Below, piece by piece: positions 22,634-35,500 of a DNA stretch of 64,000 nt. Within the stretch, counting starts at the first letter, position 1; every line of letters begins with the position of its first letter. The notes below the pieces were generated by a model that did no database searches, was not told where the DNA came from, and was given only the letters and a program-made list of their open reading frames with translations. The translations under genes were made by a program, and so were the position numbers. The stretch is from Pithys albifrons albifrons (taxonomy: Eukaryota; Chordata; Aves; Passeriformes; Thamnophilidae): contig NC_092461.1 of the NCBI RefSeq assembly GCF_047495875.1, forward strand, positions 45,711,601-45,775,600, given 5' to 3'.

Positions 22634-23329
22634 AAACATACTATGGAAAAATTACAATAATACTTTTGTCTCCTCACATGCTAAAAAAAACCAAAACAAA
22701 AAAAAACCAAACCAACCAAACAAAAAAAAATTTCTCTTTTTAAATAGCCCAAGATATATTTAGTTAAAGTAGAAATGCTTACACTTCCCCCTGTTGCCCT
22801 CATTATCTATGAATAGAGAAAAAACAGTAATATATAGTTTCCCTTTAAAGTACACACTTCAGACAATTTTATTTCATTTCACTAGGGGATGTTATGAAAA
22901 TTGAATGTTGATCCACGGCTGATTTAGGTAGTTGTTTGATTTATTTTCAAGATAAGATAACTAGTGCTGACTCTATACCCAGACATATGAAACAAAAAAG
23001 GATTTATTGAAAGATACAAATGATATCTTCTAGGCTGGGTAAAGTCAAGCAATTCAGAAATAAGGTGAAAATTCTATCCTTATTGGATCTCATTATGTTT
23101 AGTTATTGAGTTTTTTATGATATCTGAGAAGAGTCACTGCTCTGAGAGCCTCTGTGGAAATCTGTAACAAATGAAATGTATATTTGAACAATAAATTTGA
23201 GTTTGTTTTAGATATGAGTGGTATTCTCAACCACTATAACCCCATGGTACCAGATAGGATGGACACCAAACTTCTGACAGATAACTGATATCATTATGAC
23301 ACTTTTTTCAATCAGATTTGAGACATTGT
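22634..23329. other. AT-rich sequence with A-rich simple repeat, no gene seen
   Basis: Apart from the CAAA/CCAAA tract at 22683-22730 I see nothing to annotate between the LTR and the old CR1 copy. Confidence 0.6.
22683..22730 (+). repeat. A-rich (CAAA/CCAAA)n tract
   Basis: Runs of A broken by CC or C (CCAAAACAAAA, CCAAACCAACCAAAC). Starts 50 bases after the LTR end. Confidence 0.75.
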
Positions 23330-24735
23330 GAAGATAAGGAGAGGTCCCCAGTAACAGAAAAAAATCTTTCACCTGTTTTCAAAATAGGGCAAGAAGAATG
23401 AGTGATAAGTGCAAATACAAGAGTTGTTAACCGAACTTCAGTCCCTAGAAAATTCCATTCCAGACCATCCTAGTCACATGAAGGAAAGGTTAGTGGAACC
23501 AGCCAGCATGGATTTATCAAGATTGAGATCTTAGAACTATCAAAGTAAGATCCCAAAGCTAAAATATAGCACACACACACACAAAAAAAACCAAAACAAA
23601 CCAAACAAAAAACCCCCAACAAAACAAAACAAACTGGATCCATGAATGAACAGAAAACAGGAAAAATTCATTACCTTGACATTAGTAAAGCATTTCACAG
23701 AGCCTCTCCCAATATTCTTGCATCCAAGCAAAGATGTCTGGATGTCTGGACTACCATAAGGGTAAAAATTGGCCTGGATTTTCAGGTTCTAGGTAGCACG
23801 TTTTTTTTGTACTCGCTTAATAAAGGGATTTCCCCAGGGGTGTATCCTGGTATGTGCGCTGTTTAATATCTCTAAAGAGCAATTTGGAAAAGGAGACAAA
23901 ATGCATCCTCATAAAATCTAAAGATTACTCCAAACATGTCAGACTGACACCAGCTGACATGTTCAGGGACTGGGCTGCCATTCAGAAGAGCCCAGAAAAT
24001 TCTACCCAGGAGAATCAGATAGGAAATTCAACAGGGGCATACTTATAGTCCTGCATCTATGAAAGATAACAATAAAGGCAAGACACTCACTTGTGGGGGA
24101 GCAGATCTGCTGAGAAGGTTCTGGTGTGACCTGTCAACGGTAACAGCAAACAGCACCCTCACTGTACCAATGAGTAGCACAGCAACGAGCTCATGAGAAG
24201 TGATGAGTCCTTTCTGATTCAGCACTCTACAGAGCACATTCAAAACTCATCATCTGGGCTTGGGCCTCACAGTGCTAGCAATTTGTGGATAAGTGGAATT
24301 AAGTTCCATGAGAGGCTACCAGAAGGGTCAAGTCTGGAGCACTTGTCCTGTGAGGAGAGGCTGAGCAAGACATACTGATTCATTCTAGAGAACAGATGGC
24401 TTCAGGGCAACTACAACTCCTGTAAGTGCCTATGAGGAGCCAAGAAAGCAGAGACAGGCTTTATCCTGAGATAAATTATAGGTAAGAGGTAGTGGTTATA
24501 AAGTGGAACTAGACCATTACAAAGTTGATTTACTATGAGAAAAGTCAGCATGTTGGTCAGGCATCACAAAGATTTTTCACTGTCTACATGCTTGGGAGTT
24601 TTCAGAACTCAACAGACTACTGCCTTGGGCATCTTGGTCTGAATTAGATATCCTATTTACTTTCAGCAGGAGAATGGGCTACAGACCTCCTTAGGGCACT
24701 TCCAAGTTGAGTGATTTGATGATTCATGCTCATAG
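23330..24735 (+). mobile_element. Old, decayed CR1 LINE, plus strand
   Basis: Plus-strand remains of the CR1 polymerase region in order. GGTCCCCAGTAAC and TTCAAAATAGGGCAAGAAGA at 23343-23395 stand for the DW-KKGNVTPVFKxGKK region. CCAGCATGGATTTATCAAG (23504-23522) follows. YLDISKAF and SPNIL (23660-23720) correspond to YLDFSKAF and SHNIL. GFPQGCIL then LFNIS (23827-23870) corresponds to GVPQGSVLGPVLFN. Later, CACTTGTCCTGTGAGGAGAGGCTGAG (24340 on) marks the C-terminal region, and CACTTCCAAGTTGAGTGATTTGATGATTC marks the 3' end near 24730. Deletions, stops and a simple repeat (23571-23634) break it throughout. Divergence from the pattern is much greater than in the other copies, so this is one of the oldest insertions here. 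Confidence 0.85.
23571..23634 (+). repeat. (CA)n followed by A-rich (CAAA)n tract inside CR1
   Basis: (AC) repeats pass into AAAACCAAAACAAACC-type units. It interrupts the polymerase region of the old CR1 copy, separating the ATTTATCAAGATTGAGATC segment from the YLDISKAF segment. Confidence 0.75.
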
Positions 24736-25607
24736 CTTGCATCATATTAAAAAGAAAGAGGTGTATGGTCTACACAGGTAACATTCAGTACCTTCAAAAC
24801 CAATAATTCATATTAAACAGACCCAGCTAAAAATTAGGGGCTCAGTTTCTTTCCTAGTCTCATTTCCATTCAAAAGTAGTATCTCTAAAGTATCTCTAAA
24901 GGATAACACATCCCACTTTTAGTAAATATTTAAGTGGAGATGGATTATTCCCTGAATGTTCCTGTATGTCTTCATTTCCTGTAAAGAGGACATGCTTAGC
25001 TGTGTCCATTTGTATGCCTCACTTAAAGATGTCTACCACCCTGGATTTAATATGTTTTTTTTCACTAAATAGTCTGTATCAAAATATATGTAAGCTCTTC
25101 TTTAATACATTTGAATAACATATCTTAGCAATGAAGCACAATGAAACCAGCAAGAGTTATTTTGCATATTTATTTTCAGAACAAAAAAGAATAGAAGGCT
25201 TTGGTTTTTTTCAGCATGTACTGGAGCTGTAGTTGAATCCTTCAGTGTTCAAAACAAACAAATAAGTTGAGGTTCACATTTTCCAAGTTACAAAGTGATT
25301 TGGGAGGAATCTGCTGCCTATCTTCCTGTTTCCATATCAGACATTCTAGTGTCACAAATGTAAACCTGTAGTAACTGATAAGTGCCTTGATGTTAAGAAC
25401 AAAGTTGGTTCTCTGTCCCAGTTATCACTGTTCAACTTAACATTCCTCAACACTTACAGCCTAACATCTAGACTTGTCTGATGTGTAGTCTTTGGGGCAA
25501 TGACACAATGGAGGTCACTTTATGGAACTGGAACTGAAGAATTGAACTAGCACGTTCAATCCTCACAATAACACAACAGATTGCTGGTCCTGGAGTACAA
25601 AGGTTAC
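24736..25607. other. AT-rich sequence, no gene seen
   Basis: Lies between two CR1 copies of opposite orientation. A short tandem duplication (TATCTCTAAAG twice at about 24881-24900) is the only structure seen. Confidence 0.6.
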
Positions 25608-26385
25608 TATAGAATAATACAATATCCTGAGTTGAAAGGGACCCACAAGAATCATTGAGTCCAGCTCCTAGCCCCATACAGGACCATTCCCAAGAGCCAC
25701 ACCATGTGTTGAGTGCATTTTCCAAACACTTCTTGAACTCTATCAGACTTAGTGCTGTGACCACTTCCCTGGAGAGCCTGTTCCAGTGCCCAGCCACCCT
25801 CTCGATGAAAAACCTTTTCCTAATATCCAACCTAAACCTCCCCTGATACAACTTCAGGCCATTCCCTCAGGTTCTGTCCCTCTTCACCATAAAGTAGAGA
25901 TGAGCATCTGCCCCTTCTCTTCCCCTCGAAAGGAAGCTGTAGACCACAATGAGGTCTCCTCAGTGTCACACTTACTTGGCTGAATAAGCCAACTGACCTC
26001 AACCACTCCTCATATGGCTTCCACCAGAGAAGAAAATTAGAGACTCTCCTTTAAGCACTCTAGTAGCTTCATATCTTATATTGTGGTGACCAAAACTACA
26101 CACAATATTCAAGGTGACACCACACCAGTGCAGAGCATAGTGGGACAATCCCCTCCCTCGACCAGCTGGCGATGCTTTACCTGATGCCCCTCAGGACATG
26201 GTTGGCCCCCCTGCCTGTCAGGGCACTGCTGACTCATGTTCAACCCACCACAGACCAGGTACTCCAGGTCCATTTCTGCAGTGCTGCTTTCCAACTTCTT
26301 TCCTCAGTCTGTACACACAACCAAGATTGCCCTGTCCCAGGTGCAACATCTGGCGCTTGTCCTTGTTGAAATTCCTATAGTTTGT
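25608..26385 (-). mobile_element. CR1 LINE, 5'-truncated, minus strand
   Basis: The plus strand opens with ATAGAATAATACAATATCCTG and GTTGAAAGGGACCCACAAG, the reverse complement of a CR1 3' end. The minus-strand frame 25468-25851 contains [20 protein letters not shown] and [13 protein letters not shown], the ORF2 C-terminus. Further 5' (to 26385) come CCTCATATGGCTT, TATTGTGGTGACCAAAAC and TGCAACATCTGGCGCTTG, all on the CR1 pattern. About 780 bases remain, with stops and frame changes. This subfamily is close to the last part of the element ending at 9767 (both have VVTALSL/VVTAPSL-type and GxWxxVxL-less C-termini, and a CCCTTCCAACTCA 3' end). Confidence 0.92.
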
Positions 26386-28408
26386 GTAAATGGCATGGAT
26401 TGTACTTTTGCAATGCAGCAATCAAGAGCAGTGCGAAGACCAGAGTTTCAACTCTCATATCCAATTAATATCATTGCATAGGTTTGCAAAAAAAAATTCT
26501 ATTTTACTTGTAACTCAAAAAGTGGCTTAAACAAGAGCATTCTAGTTTGTCCATGAGTTCAGTCTCACAGCTTTAATAGCACAGTGTGTGGTAGACCTCA
26601 TCCTACTGGACTTAGAGCAAGAACCTGCAGACATAAGCTAGCTCTAAACAGGTGTATCTTGCAGGGGAATGTTTAATACTCTTTAAGAGATGTTTGAAGA
26701 TGTGGAGTCTCAGGGTACTTGAAAGGGTACTTTTATACCTAGATTTCCTGGAGCCATGAACACGAATGGCAATGTAGTTACAGACACCATGGTTGCTAAA
26801 CATAGATTCTTCTTTGCTGAAATAGTAAACATTATTAAACTGTGTTAATTTTGTAACAGTTTTCTGTAGCCTTCAGTGCCCTCATGAAATATAGAGATAA
26901 AATATTATCATAGACATATATGCATCTCAACCATCTACAAACATTTACTCTAAAAGCAAACAATTTTATTGACTAAATGGAACTATTCCTTAATAAAGCC
27001 TGTAGCATCAGGATTATGTCAAGTATTACATACCAGTGTATAAAAATGCTAGTATGAAAGGAGCAAAAGAATATTTAACTGGAATTATTTAGTTTAAAAA
27101 TGTGAAGAAACTTTACTGATTATGTTTCAGTTCAAGCTCTTAATGTTAAAAAGTGGGAAGGAGTTTAATGGTTTTTTTTCAGTATTGGCTTCTTCCTCTA
27201 TCTCAGTGCAAGCAACATCAAAAGGGAAGGTATGCAGGAGAATTTCCTAAAGGTTTTTTTAATTTGCACTTTCTTTCATGGATCTAATAATTTGAAGCTG
27301 TGATTTGAAAAATTTTCCCATTCAATCATTCACAGTATTCCCTAGGTTTTGCCAGTTTAGGCTGCTAGCAAGTTATCGTCTCTTTTTAATGTCCTTTTCT
27401 TCACTACTTCTCGGTCTGAGTTTTCAGAAAGTCGTATATGTCCTTACTCCCTCTAGGATCTAATGAACAAGCATAAAAAAGTAATGCAGTTCCTCTTCCT
27501 GTTGCATATCATCTGTTTTCTTCTTTTAAAAGTCCAATGCTTTTTCCTCCTTGACTAAGGACCAAAAATTTATAAAAGCAAAACTGATAAATGCTAATGG
27601 TAATATTTTTACTATATACTCAAGCACTGAAATGGAAACATTACACCATGTTCAGTAAGTGCCTGTTTTAATTCACCTATTAATGAAGTGAAGAACAAAT
27701 GTAAAAAACATGACAGTGTTCTCTTGTTATCAGACTTCATGCTATTCTACCTAAAGGCCATATGCTCCATTTACTGCCACTAACTTTACTTTGAGCAACT
27801 TTCCCACATAATAGAGAAGTAACTAGACTTTACTCAAAGGTAGGCTGAACAGAAATATATGTCAGAATTGGTTCCAATGGGATGAGAACAAAGTACAAGT
27901 TCACTTTGAACAAAGAGAGGAAGCAAAAAAGCCCACTGTACATACACATAGCAATAAAACTGCATGTCTTATTAACATGACTGTGGAATGTGATAGAAGT
28001 CTGTTACTAAAAAAATACATTTCAATCAGCATGGCTATTACAAATGTCTAACTTGTATAATATTGTATTGACTTACGAATGTACATGAAAATTCATGTTT
28101 AAGGTAAAAATAATTGCTAAGCAATGAGCTAACAGATCACCTTGAGACTGCAAAAGCTGTCAAAATATTTTTTTCTCGCACAAATTACTTGACTAGTGAC
28201 GTTCTTCCCAGAGAATGTGCTAGGTTATAAGGTGTGCAGTTTGAAGTGTTTATATTGGTTCTAACCAGGTCTAAAACAAAGTGTAAAATAACCAAAGACA
28301 TAGAAAATAGGAATGTTTCATCCAGTTTTCTCCCACATAAGATTTTTAAGTTCAGCACACTTCACATTATCCATCTACATGCCACTCCACCTGCTCCTCA
28401 CAGGATGG
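26386..28408. other. AT-rich intergenic sequence, no gene seen
   Basis: I recognise no coding, RNA or repeat signal here. Open frames are short and AT-driven. Confidence 0.65.
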
Positions 28409-28873
28409 TGTGTCTTGATACAACATTGGGGGGTAGAAGACTGTTCCCGCAGGTCTCTCTGAGCTGTGGAGCGCATGAGAGAGATCTTTCACTTAGAGAA
28501 ACTGGAGGTGAAACCAATTTATAATGCAATCACACAACTTTTATAGGATGCTGAGGGGAAGGTGGTGGAACTTGGACAGGTTTGGGTAAGGGCTCAAGTA
28601 GAAGGGAGTGACTTGGGTACTCAGCTAGCCAACAGGGGAAATGGAAAATCAAACCCAATAGGTACCAAGGGTTGGGGATAGATGGGCGAAATAACCAATG
28701 GGCTTAGGACAGAGGCAGAAACCAACTGAAGGGGCAGGTGTGCCACCTGCAGCTACATAGGCAACTCAACGCAAAGCAATTCTGAAACAGGGCTGCTCTG
28801 GCTCAACCCAGCAGGGGTAGCTCCATCAGGACCCAGCTACTGCTGCCACAGCAGTGGCTCCGTTGGCAGCACA
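28409..28873 (-). mobile_element. Probable LTR of an endogenous retrovirus, minus strand
   Basis: This stretch is richer in G and C than its flanks and has an LTR-like promoter layout on the minus strand: TATAAAAG (complement of 28538-28545), with CCAAT-type elements upstream (plus-strand CCAAT at about 28657 and 28693). Possible ends are TGTCTTGATACAAC at 28411 and GGCAGCACA at 28873, giving TG...CA, but no target duplication supports them. The less AT-rich sequence continues to about 28960, so the true end may lie there. It could also be another kind of decayed repeat. Confidence 0.4.
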
Positions 28874-31800
28874 GGGGGTGGAATGCTCCCCATGCCTCAG
28901 CGGCGTGATGATTCATCAGGGACAAAGCCTCAGGAGGAATACACTGCAGACAATAAAACCTTTTGAACTAGAACCCATACAGTGAAATGCATAACTTTCA
29001 AAATCCCATCACCAGAGTCTTTCATATATGCAGTTAGTACAGTCCGGGCTGCTTTCCAGCACCATTCTCCGTGTGGGTCTGCATCAGAACTTCTTCTTTA
29101 CATATTTTTTGGTCTGGTTTGTTTCCCACATTTCCCCATTGGTTCCAATTGGAAAACACTTTGAAAGCAACTCTGCCCTGGGAATACGTTTTTTGTATGA
29201 AGCTAGGAATTTATTGTTAGTCAAAGCAAAATCTTAATATGATCAAAATTTGGAAAATATCTATCTTTAATCCTGTCCAAATTACATCAGTCCACATAGA
29301 GACAAACTTCATTGTTAATAATATGCTTGTAAACTGTTATTCATGTGACCATACTCAGAGCTACCCTTTGACCATGGTGTTGTACTTGCACTTTCAATAT
29401 CCCTCTGCTGAATGGCGCCAGATTTCTTCAAGCAGAAAGACAATGGGGTGTCAAAGTGTGTTAGCATCTCAAGCCCTGTGCTGAGTGGGCTGTGGTGTTC
29501 CAGGTGGGAGTGAGGACATTCCTTTCTCCTTATGCTCAGCATTATTTTTTTCCCATTGTTCTCTTAATTGCTTGACTCTTACTGAATTCCAGCCCATCTG
29601 GATGCTGCACCACAGCATTCCACAGTCCTGGGAGTCACCACAGGCTTTGAATGTGTGTGAAATCAGCACCTCCATGTGACTGTGTTGGGCCAATGGCAGG
29701 GACATTGACAGGCTCCACTTACTCAGAGAGAGACATGCTGGGAGACCCCAGTTGTCCCCGCATGTGGCTGTCCCACAGTGACTATCTGGTTTGCCCAGAT
29801 TTATCCATTTGCAGCTCAGGTCAAGAGATGCTCATGTGGCCATCAGGCCATTGTTAACACAATCTAACACCAGCTCAGTCCCAGGCAAGACCTCCCTAGC
29901 ACTGAACACTGTCCAGTTAGACATCTGTTGACATAATGTGGCAAAAATCCTCTTCACTGGGCTATATTTGACTACAAAGCATTATGTAGGGAAGCAAAAA
30001 TCACTCTTCTGAGTAATGGATAGCTAAAAGGGAATAACTAGAAACACTCTCTGGCTGCCACTGTTCAGATCTGGGAAGAAAAAATCGAGCCTCAAACTAT
30101 CTTTCAGATGTCTGCAATGTCTGCCTTGCAGTCAATTCCTTTTTCCCCAAGAGCAGAAATCTTTCTTTAGAATCAAAATGTCTACATTGGCATAAACAGA
30201 CAGAGCAAGCAGTAAATTATTTTCAAAGTGGAGCTGAATAACATAGGCATTTATGCATTATGCCTCTTAAGAACCTTGTTTCTCATCACAGGAGTGCTGC
30301 AGACCTATGTGGTGCTGTAGACATGCTGTTTGACACAGAAAGACAAAATATCACAGACAGTTCTTGTCACTTCGTTGCCACAGCTGTACAAATGGACTCA
30401 GTGACAGCATGCACAGCTGTGATTCTTATTGATAGCTTAATGCCTAATATATGTTTGAAAGAGATTTGTTTTACTCCATGTGTGGTTTGATCAGACTATT
30501 AGATCTATAGGGTAGCACCTAGAATTTGTGTGATTTTTATTTCTGTACATGAGAGAAACAGTCCACTCAGAACTTCAGTGAAGAGATATAGTCAAAATAA
30601 AAATCTTCTGTAAACTCCTAATGATTCTTGTGAACTCTAGGTCACCCTCATGGACCTTCTGTGGGTTTAAAATGCTTTTTCTTTCACTGTTCCTATAATT
30701 TGTTTAAAGAAAACTGTCAATGAATGGGAAAAAATGTACATTTGGACCTTACAAGACACTTACAATCTCAATCATTGACTTAAGCAAAATTTATGGATAT
30801 ACTTTGTGATGAAAACTCCTATGAGCCACCATGTTACTTTATAGGTTGGAACCATTTTTAAGACATGATACTCACACTATCAATGACTAGTGATCAACTA
30901 CAATTTAAGAGCTTTTAAATCTACTGACATTTTAGCTCTTATATGATTAACTGTAAGTTTGCAAGAGAAATTGTTTATGAAATCTTATTGGGAAGAAGTT
31001 AACAACTACTACATATATATATATATATTTCTTATTAAAATGATCCTTTTACTTTTTTATATTTTTTTTCAATTAATACATAATAAAACAAGATTGAGGA
31101 TTCTGTAGACTGGAGGGATTTTTATATGAATAATTGAGAAGAAAATACAAGTTGACCCATAGAATCTTTGATTTTTAGTTCTATATGGGTGAAAGATCTG
31201 CTCTGGTAGAGTAAATCAACTTTTTCCAATTAAATGCTTTAAAACTTTGCTAGTAGAAGGAAAGTAAAACAAATAGGGTTATTTTAATTTTTTGAGAACA
31301 TTACTTTCATCTTGGATTTCTTCTTGTAGAAAGAGGATAAATGAAACCAGAAAAACAGACTTTTAAAAGTCTTTGATGTATTCTTTACACTGGTAGCACT
31401 AATCATTACATGCTTGTTTGATACTTTTTGGAACATATTTGGAACATACCTACTAAAATCAACAAATTGATGTAAAGGGATCATCCCATCAGACTGAATT
31501 AGATAGTGACATGATTAGTGCTATACTGATATATAATGTTGCATGAGGGACTGCCTTCACTGAGACTGCTCGTGTCTTGCCAATAGTTCATTTTCAACAC
31601 ACTCCACACAAAGACAGCCGGATGTCAGGGCTTTAAGGCCATGTTAATGTAGAATGAACTGAAGCAAGTGGCATGAGACAAAATATCTCCAGTCATTAGT
31701 ATATCATAAGCAACATATTTATTCTTATGTATTTGTCTTGAAGATAATAAAGTCTCTGATTTTTCCAGAATAGATGTCTGAGCAGCCAGTCACTGCTCAT

Positions 31801-32509
31801 CTATTCTGGCTTTTTACACTTTAGGTCTTCTGCAGACCACAGATCATGTTCAATAGAGCATTAGTTACCTTCAGGTGTGGTTTGATTACAAACTTAAACC
31901 AGACTTGAAGCCAGGGTAGCAAGAGTGTTTAAAAGACATTGCTGCCTGACATGCTTAACCACAGGCTTTTTCAAAAATGCATCCTACTCCCACTGCACTC
32001 AGTAGTCTTTTACCACTCCTTCTAGTGGGATTTGGTGTACACAGACAGAAGGGTGCTTTTTACATTTTAAGGTTCATTCTACAAATAGATAACTGAAAAA
32101 GATGTTCTGTCAGGTATGGAAAAAGGCAAGGGAAAGAACAAGTGTGATTGCTGTCACACAGGACGTACAAACACAGTTTTGCTACATTACTGGTTTTCTC
32201 TGCTGATGGTTCATGATGAGATTAAAAAGGTTATGATTTATTAAACAGAACTAATGACCATTATTACCTTTTTAATAAATGTCAATCAGATATACCCCAT
32301 AGAAAATAGAACAAAAGCAGCTGAACAAATGTTTGTACTATATTAAATTTACAGCCTCATTTGCAAGGGTAAACAAGGGTAGATTGTGGCAGATTCTTGG
32401 GGTTTTTTGTGTTTTTTCTCTTATGGAACTGAAAATCTGCTTATGGGAAACAGTACTAGGTGCATGATCTAGCTTTATGCAAAACCAGATTGTGTGGATT
32501 CTTCTGTCT
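28874..32509. other. Intergenic sequence, no gene seen
   Basis: A less AT-rich patch at about 29440-29880 carries several overlapping open frames on both strands and may be a decayed repeat or regulatory sequence; I cannot name it. An (AT)n microsatellite lies at 31012-31028. No exon, RNA gene or intact element is recognised. Confidence 0.6.
31012..31028 (+). repeat. (AT)n microsatellite
   Basis: About eight AT units. Confidence 0.8.
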
Positions 32510-32553
32510 TCCCAAGAAGTATTTCCAACTCAGACTATTCCATGATTCTGTGA
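32510..32553 (+). mobile_element. Very short CR1 3'-tail remnant
   Basis: TTTCCAACTCAGACTATTCC followed by ATGATTCTGTGAA fits the CR1 3' terminus (CCTTCCAACTCAG...ATTCTATGATTCTATGA). Upstream sequence has no clear CR1 similarity, so only the tail remains or the match is partly chance. Confidence 0.45.
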
Positions 32554-35500
32554 ACCCAGCAGTCTCTCATGACTACTGCATAGTTCTAGTTAAATATTAC
32601 ACACTACTTTCTCAGTGTCTATGCAGCAAAATAGCTTCAGTCCACTACTTTTTTATATGAAGTTGAATTGTAATGGCCAATTTACAAACTACAGGACTAT
32701 AATTCTAAAAAAGCTTCCACTTAATACTCTGCAGAGTGGTACTTCTCTGTTAGTATAAAGAACACACTACCTTTTTGCTATGATTTCTAGTACTAGTAAT
32801 TAAATTGTTTTGTGCCCTCAGAAAACAATGTTTCCTTTAAAAGGTTTGCAAATTTCTTTCTCCACATAAAAGTTGTTGTGCTATTTAAAATATTTTTAAT
32901 GAAATCACATCTATCATAATGGAATACACTTTAAAACTGATTTCAGTAAGCCAGAAAATTATTATGATGATCTAAATCTCCAGTTACTTTACCCTTAAGT
33001 CTTTCATCAATGTATTTTTACCAACTGCCATAAAAATACATCATTGGAAAAGCAAGTAAGGAAATTATAGCTATAATTCTTGGGATCTGGCAGGTTCTTG
33101 AAATCAGCCATTTCAGTTGGTAACTTAATGTTTTATGGATTATTGGAAGCAGTCTATTTATTCCCAAATTTCCAATCATATACTAAATAACAATAAAGGG
33201 AATAATGTGAAATATTTGAATTAATCAGAACAGAATATATACTTTAATTATAATAAGGAAGTATTTGCTTAAGTGAATTATACTGATAAATAAATTAACA
33301 ATGCCAAAAAGTGGTAACCTTTTATATAGAAAAAGTCAAAACTATGAAAAAGAAAGTCTTCAGCCTCATAAAAGCTGAACACCTGAAGATCTGTACATGG
33401 ATTTAATTGTTGTAATGCTGTTTTCTGAAAAAAGTTGTAGTCTACATAGAGCTGGCATCTGTAACAAGATAAACTACATAGCTTATTTAATCATTATTTA
33501 AAACCTCAGCTATTTCTGCCAACAAAAGAATATAAACTAGAAAAAAAGCATTAAACTCAGTGTTATTCTTGGAACAAAGGGAAAAATGCCAAACTGAAAT
33601 ATACACTATCTGTAAATACAAAAGGTGACATAATTCTGCAAGAAAACACATGGGAAATCTGCCCTTTAACTCAACAAAAAATGTCATGATATTTGCAGGT
33701 TGGAGAAAATAACCCCTTTGACGAGAGCTCTTTGACACATTGCTAAAACATGCAGTTTTAATGTTGCTTGCAGTGCCATTTAGGTCTCAAGTCATTATTC
33801 AACTACTGACTGTGCAAGCTAAAGCACTGGCTTTCTGGGAACAATGATTCCATGATGACAATGATGGCACAAACAGCACAATCACACTTACTTTCAGACC
33901 AGTAGTTTCCTGGTACTAGCCTTTAAAGGATTTGTGTGTCTTCCAAAATCTTCAGTGCAGATCTTTTATCCTGATGTTTCATAAAATAAATCTTTAGGAA
34001 AAATTTGTTTGGCCTGAAATAACAGGTGTTTATGAGAAAATTTTTGGTGTCTGGAGAAGACATACCTCTACTGTGATAAAAACAGATAGTTTATAACTCC
34101 TCTTACAGTTAAAACCACAGATGGAATGCACCAATAGATAGTTCTTCTACACCTATGTCAAATTGTCCTCCTCTACCCTATTTCAACCCAAAGTTATTTA
34201 CATTTGGGCGGATACAATTGTCTTATACTTAGACTGCTCTTATATAATGCAAAATATCATTGGATTTGAATTGTCTGAAAAGGACTTATTTTCAAGAATT
34301 GCAAAATACTTGGGCTATTCATACGTGTAAGAAGTATAGAAGTATAAGAATATATGAAGCAACAAGAAAAATACCCAAACCTATAATGTCTTGCTCTGGG
34401 GACAGAATTCTATTTGTACCACTCCTGAAATCTATTTATTCTTTTATTTTTTTTCAAAGAATGCCACATCTATAGGGTCCATGACCTCTCGCTGCATTTG
34501 CTCACTGCCTTCACTGTCAGAAAAAGTTCTCCCATCTCAACATTTTTCCATTACATCCTTTTGTAGTCACCAAGAATATGTAGAGTATTCCCCATTTTAA
34601 GAAACTTGAACACCATATTATCTCCTTTTCTCTCTCTCTCTCTCACACACACATATATATATATGAATCATTCTATCTTTCCTCATGAACCTCATTTTTC
34701 CTACCTTTGGGCATTCTTAATGTCCATTAGGATATTTTTAATTGGTTTACATCTTTCTTACAGGAGTGTTCAGAATTACACAGATTTCTTTTCCTGGAAT
34801 CTTACAGCTCTTTAGCATCACTTAAGCACTACTCATAATTTTTTGGCATTTACTTCTGCTTGCACAATCTGTGCAACAGTGGAATCACAACATTGATTTC
34901 TGCTTCATTTCATGATCTATTTCAGAACTTTTCTGCAGATGGAGTTATACAGTAAATTATTTCTCTGCATTTGTGTGACTAACTAAATATGCTACCATGC
35001 AAACATGTTTACTGACTAACATATTTCTCACCTTTGGGGCACTTATTGAGGATTGTATAAAATCTTGGCATATTTTATGTGCTTTCCTATACCTGTAGGC
35101 ATTCTCAGTTTTTTTGTTTGATGCAAATTTTAATTGGCACACTTATGTGATGTCCTGTAGTGTGTCTGAATGCTGAACAGGACCAGATCCAAGAGAGTCA
35201 CTTCGAGAACTCTATTCAACTTAGAGAACTCTGAAGCTGTGAAATTATAATTCTTCAGTCCCATAGATGAGAACAGGAAGATCTTAAAAAGAGAATACAC
35301 ACTTATCACCTCTGTAATCTGCCTCACACCATCTAAAATCTGACATGAGTGAGGGCAATTTATATTAGGACATGCTTTGTTCCCAAAGAGACATTGCAAA
35401 TTGCAGGATTTAGCAAGACTACATTGTATCTACCTACAGGCTTCACTGAAATGCCAGATACGGTTAATACAGTGTGTCATAAACATACTGAATGTTATTC

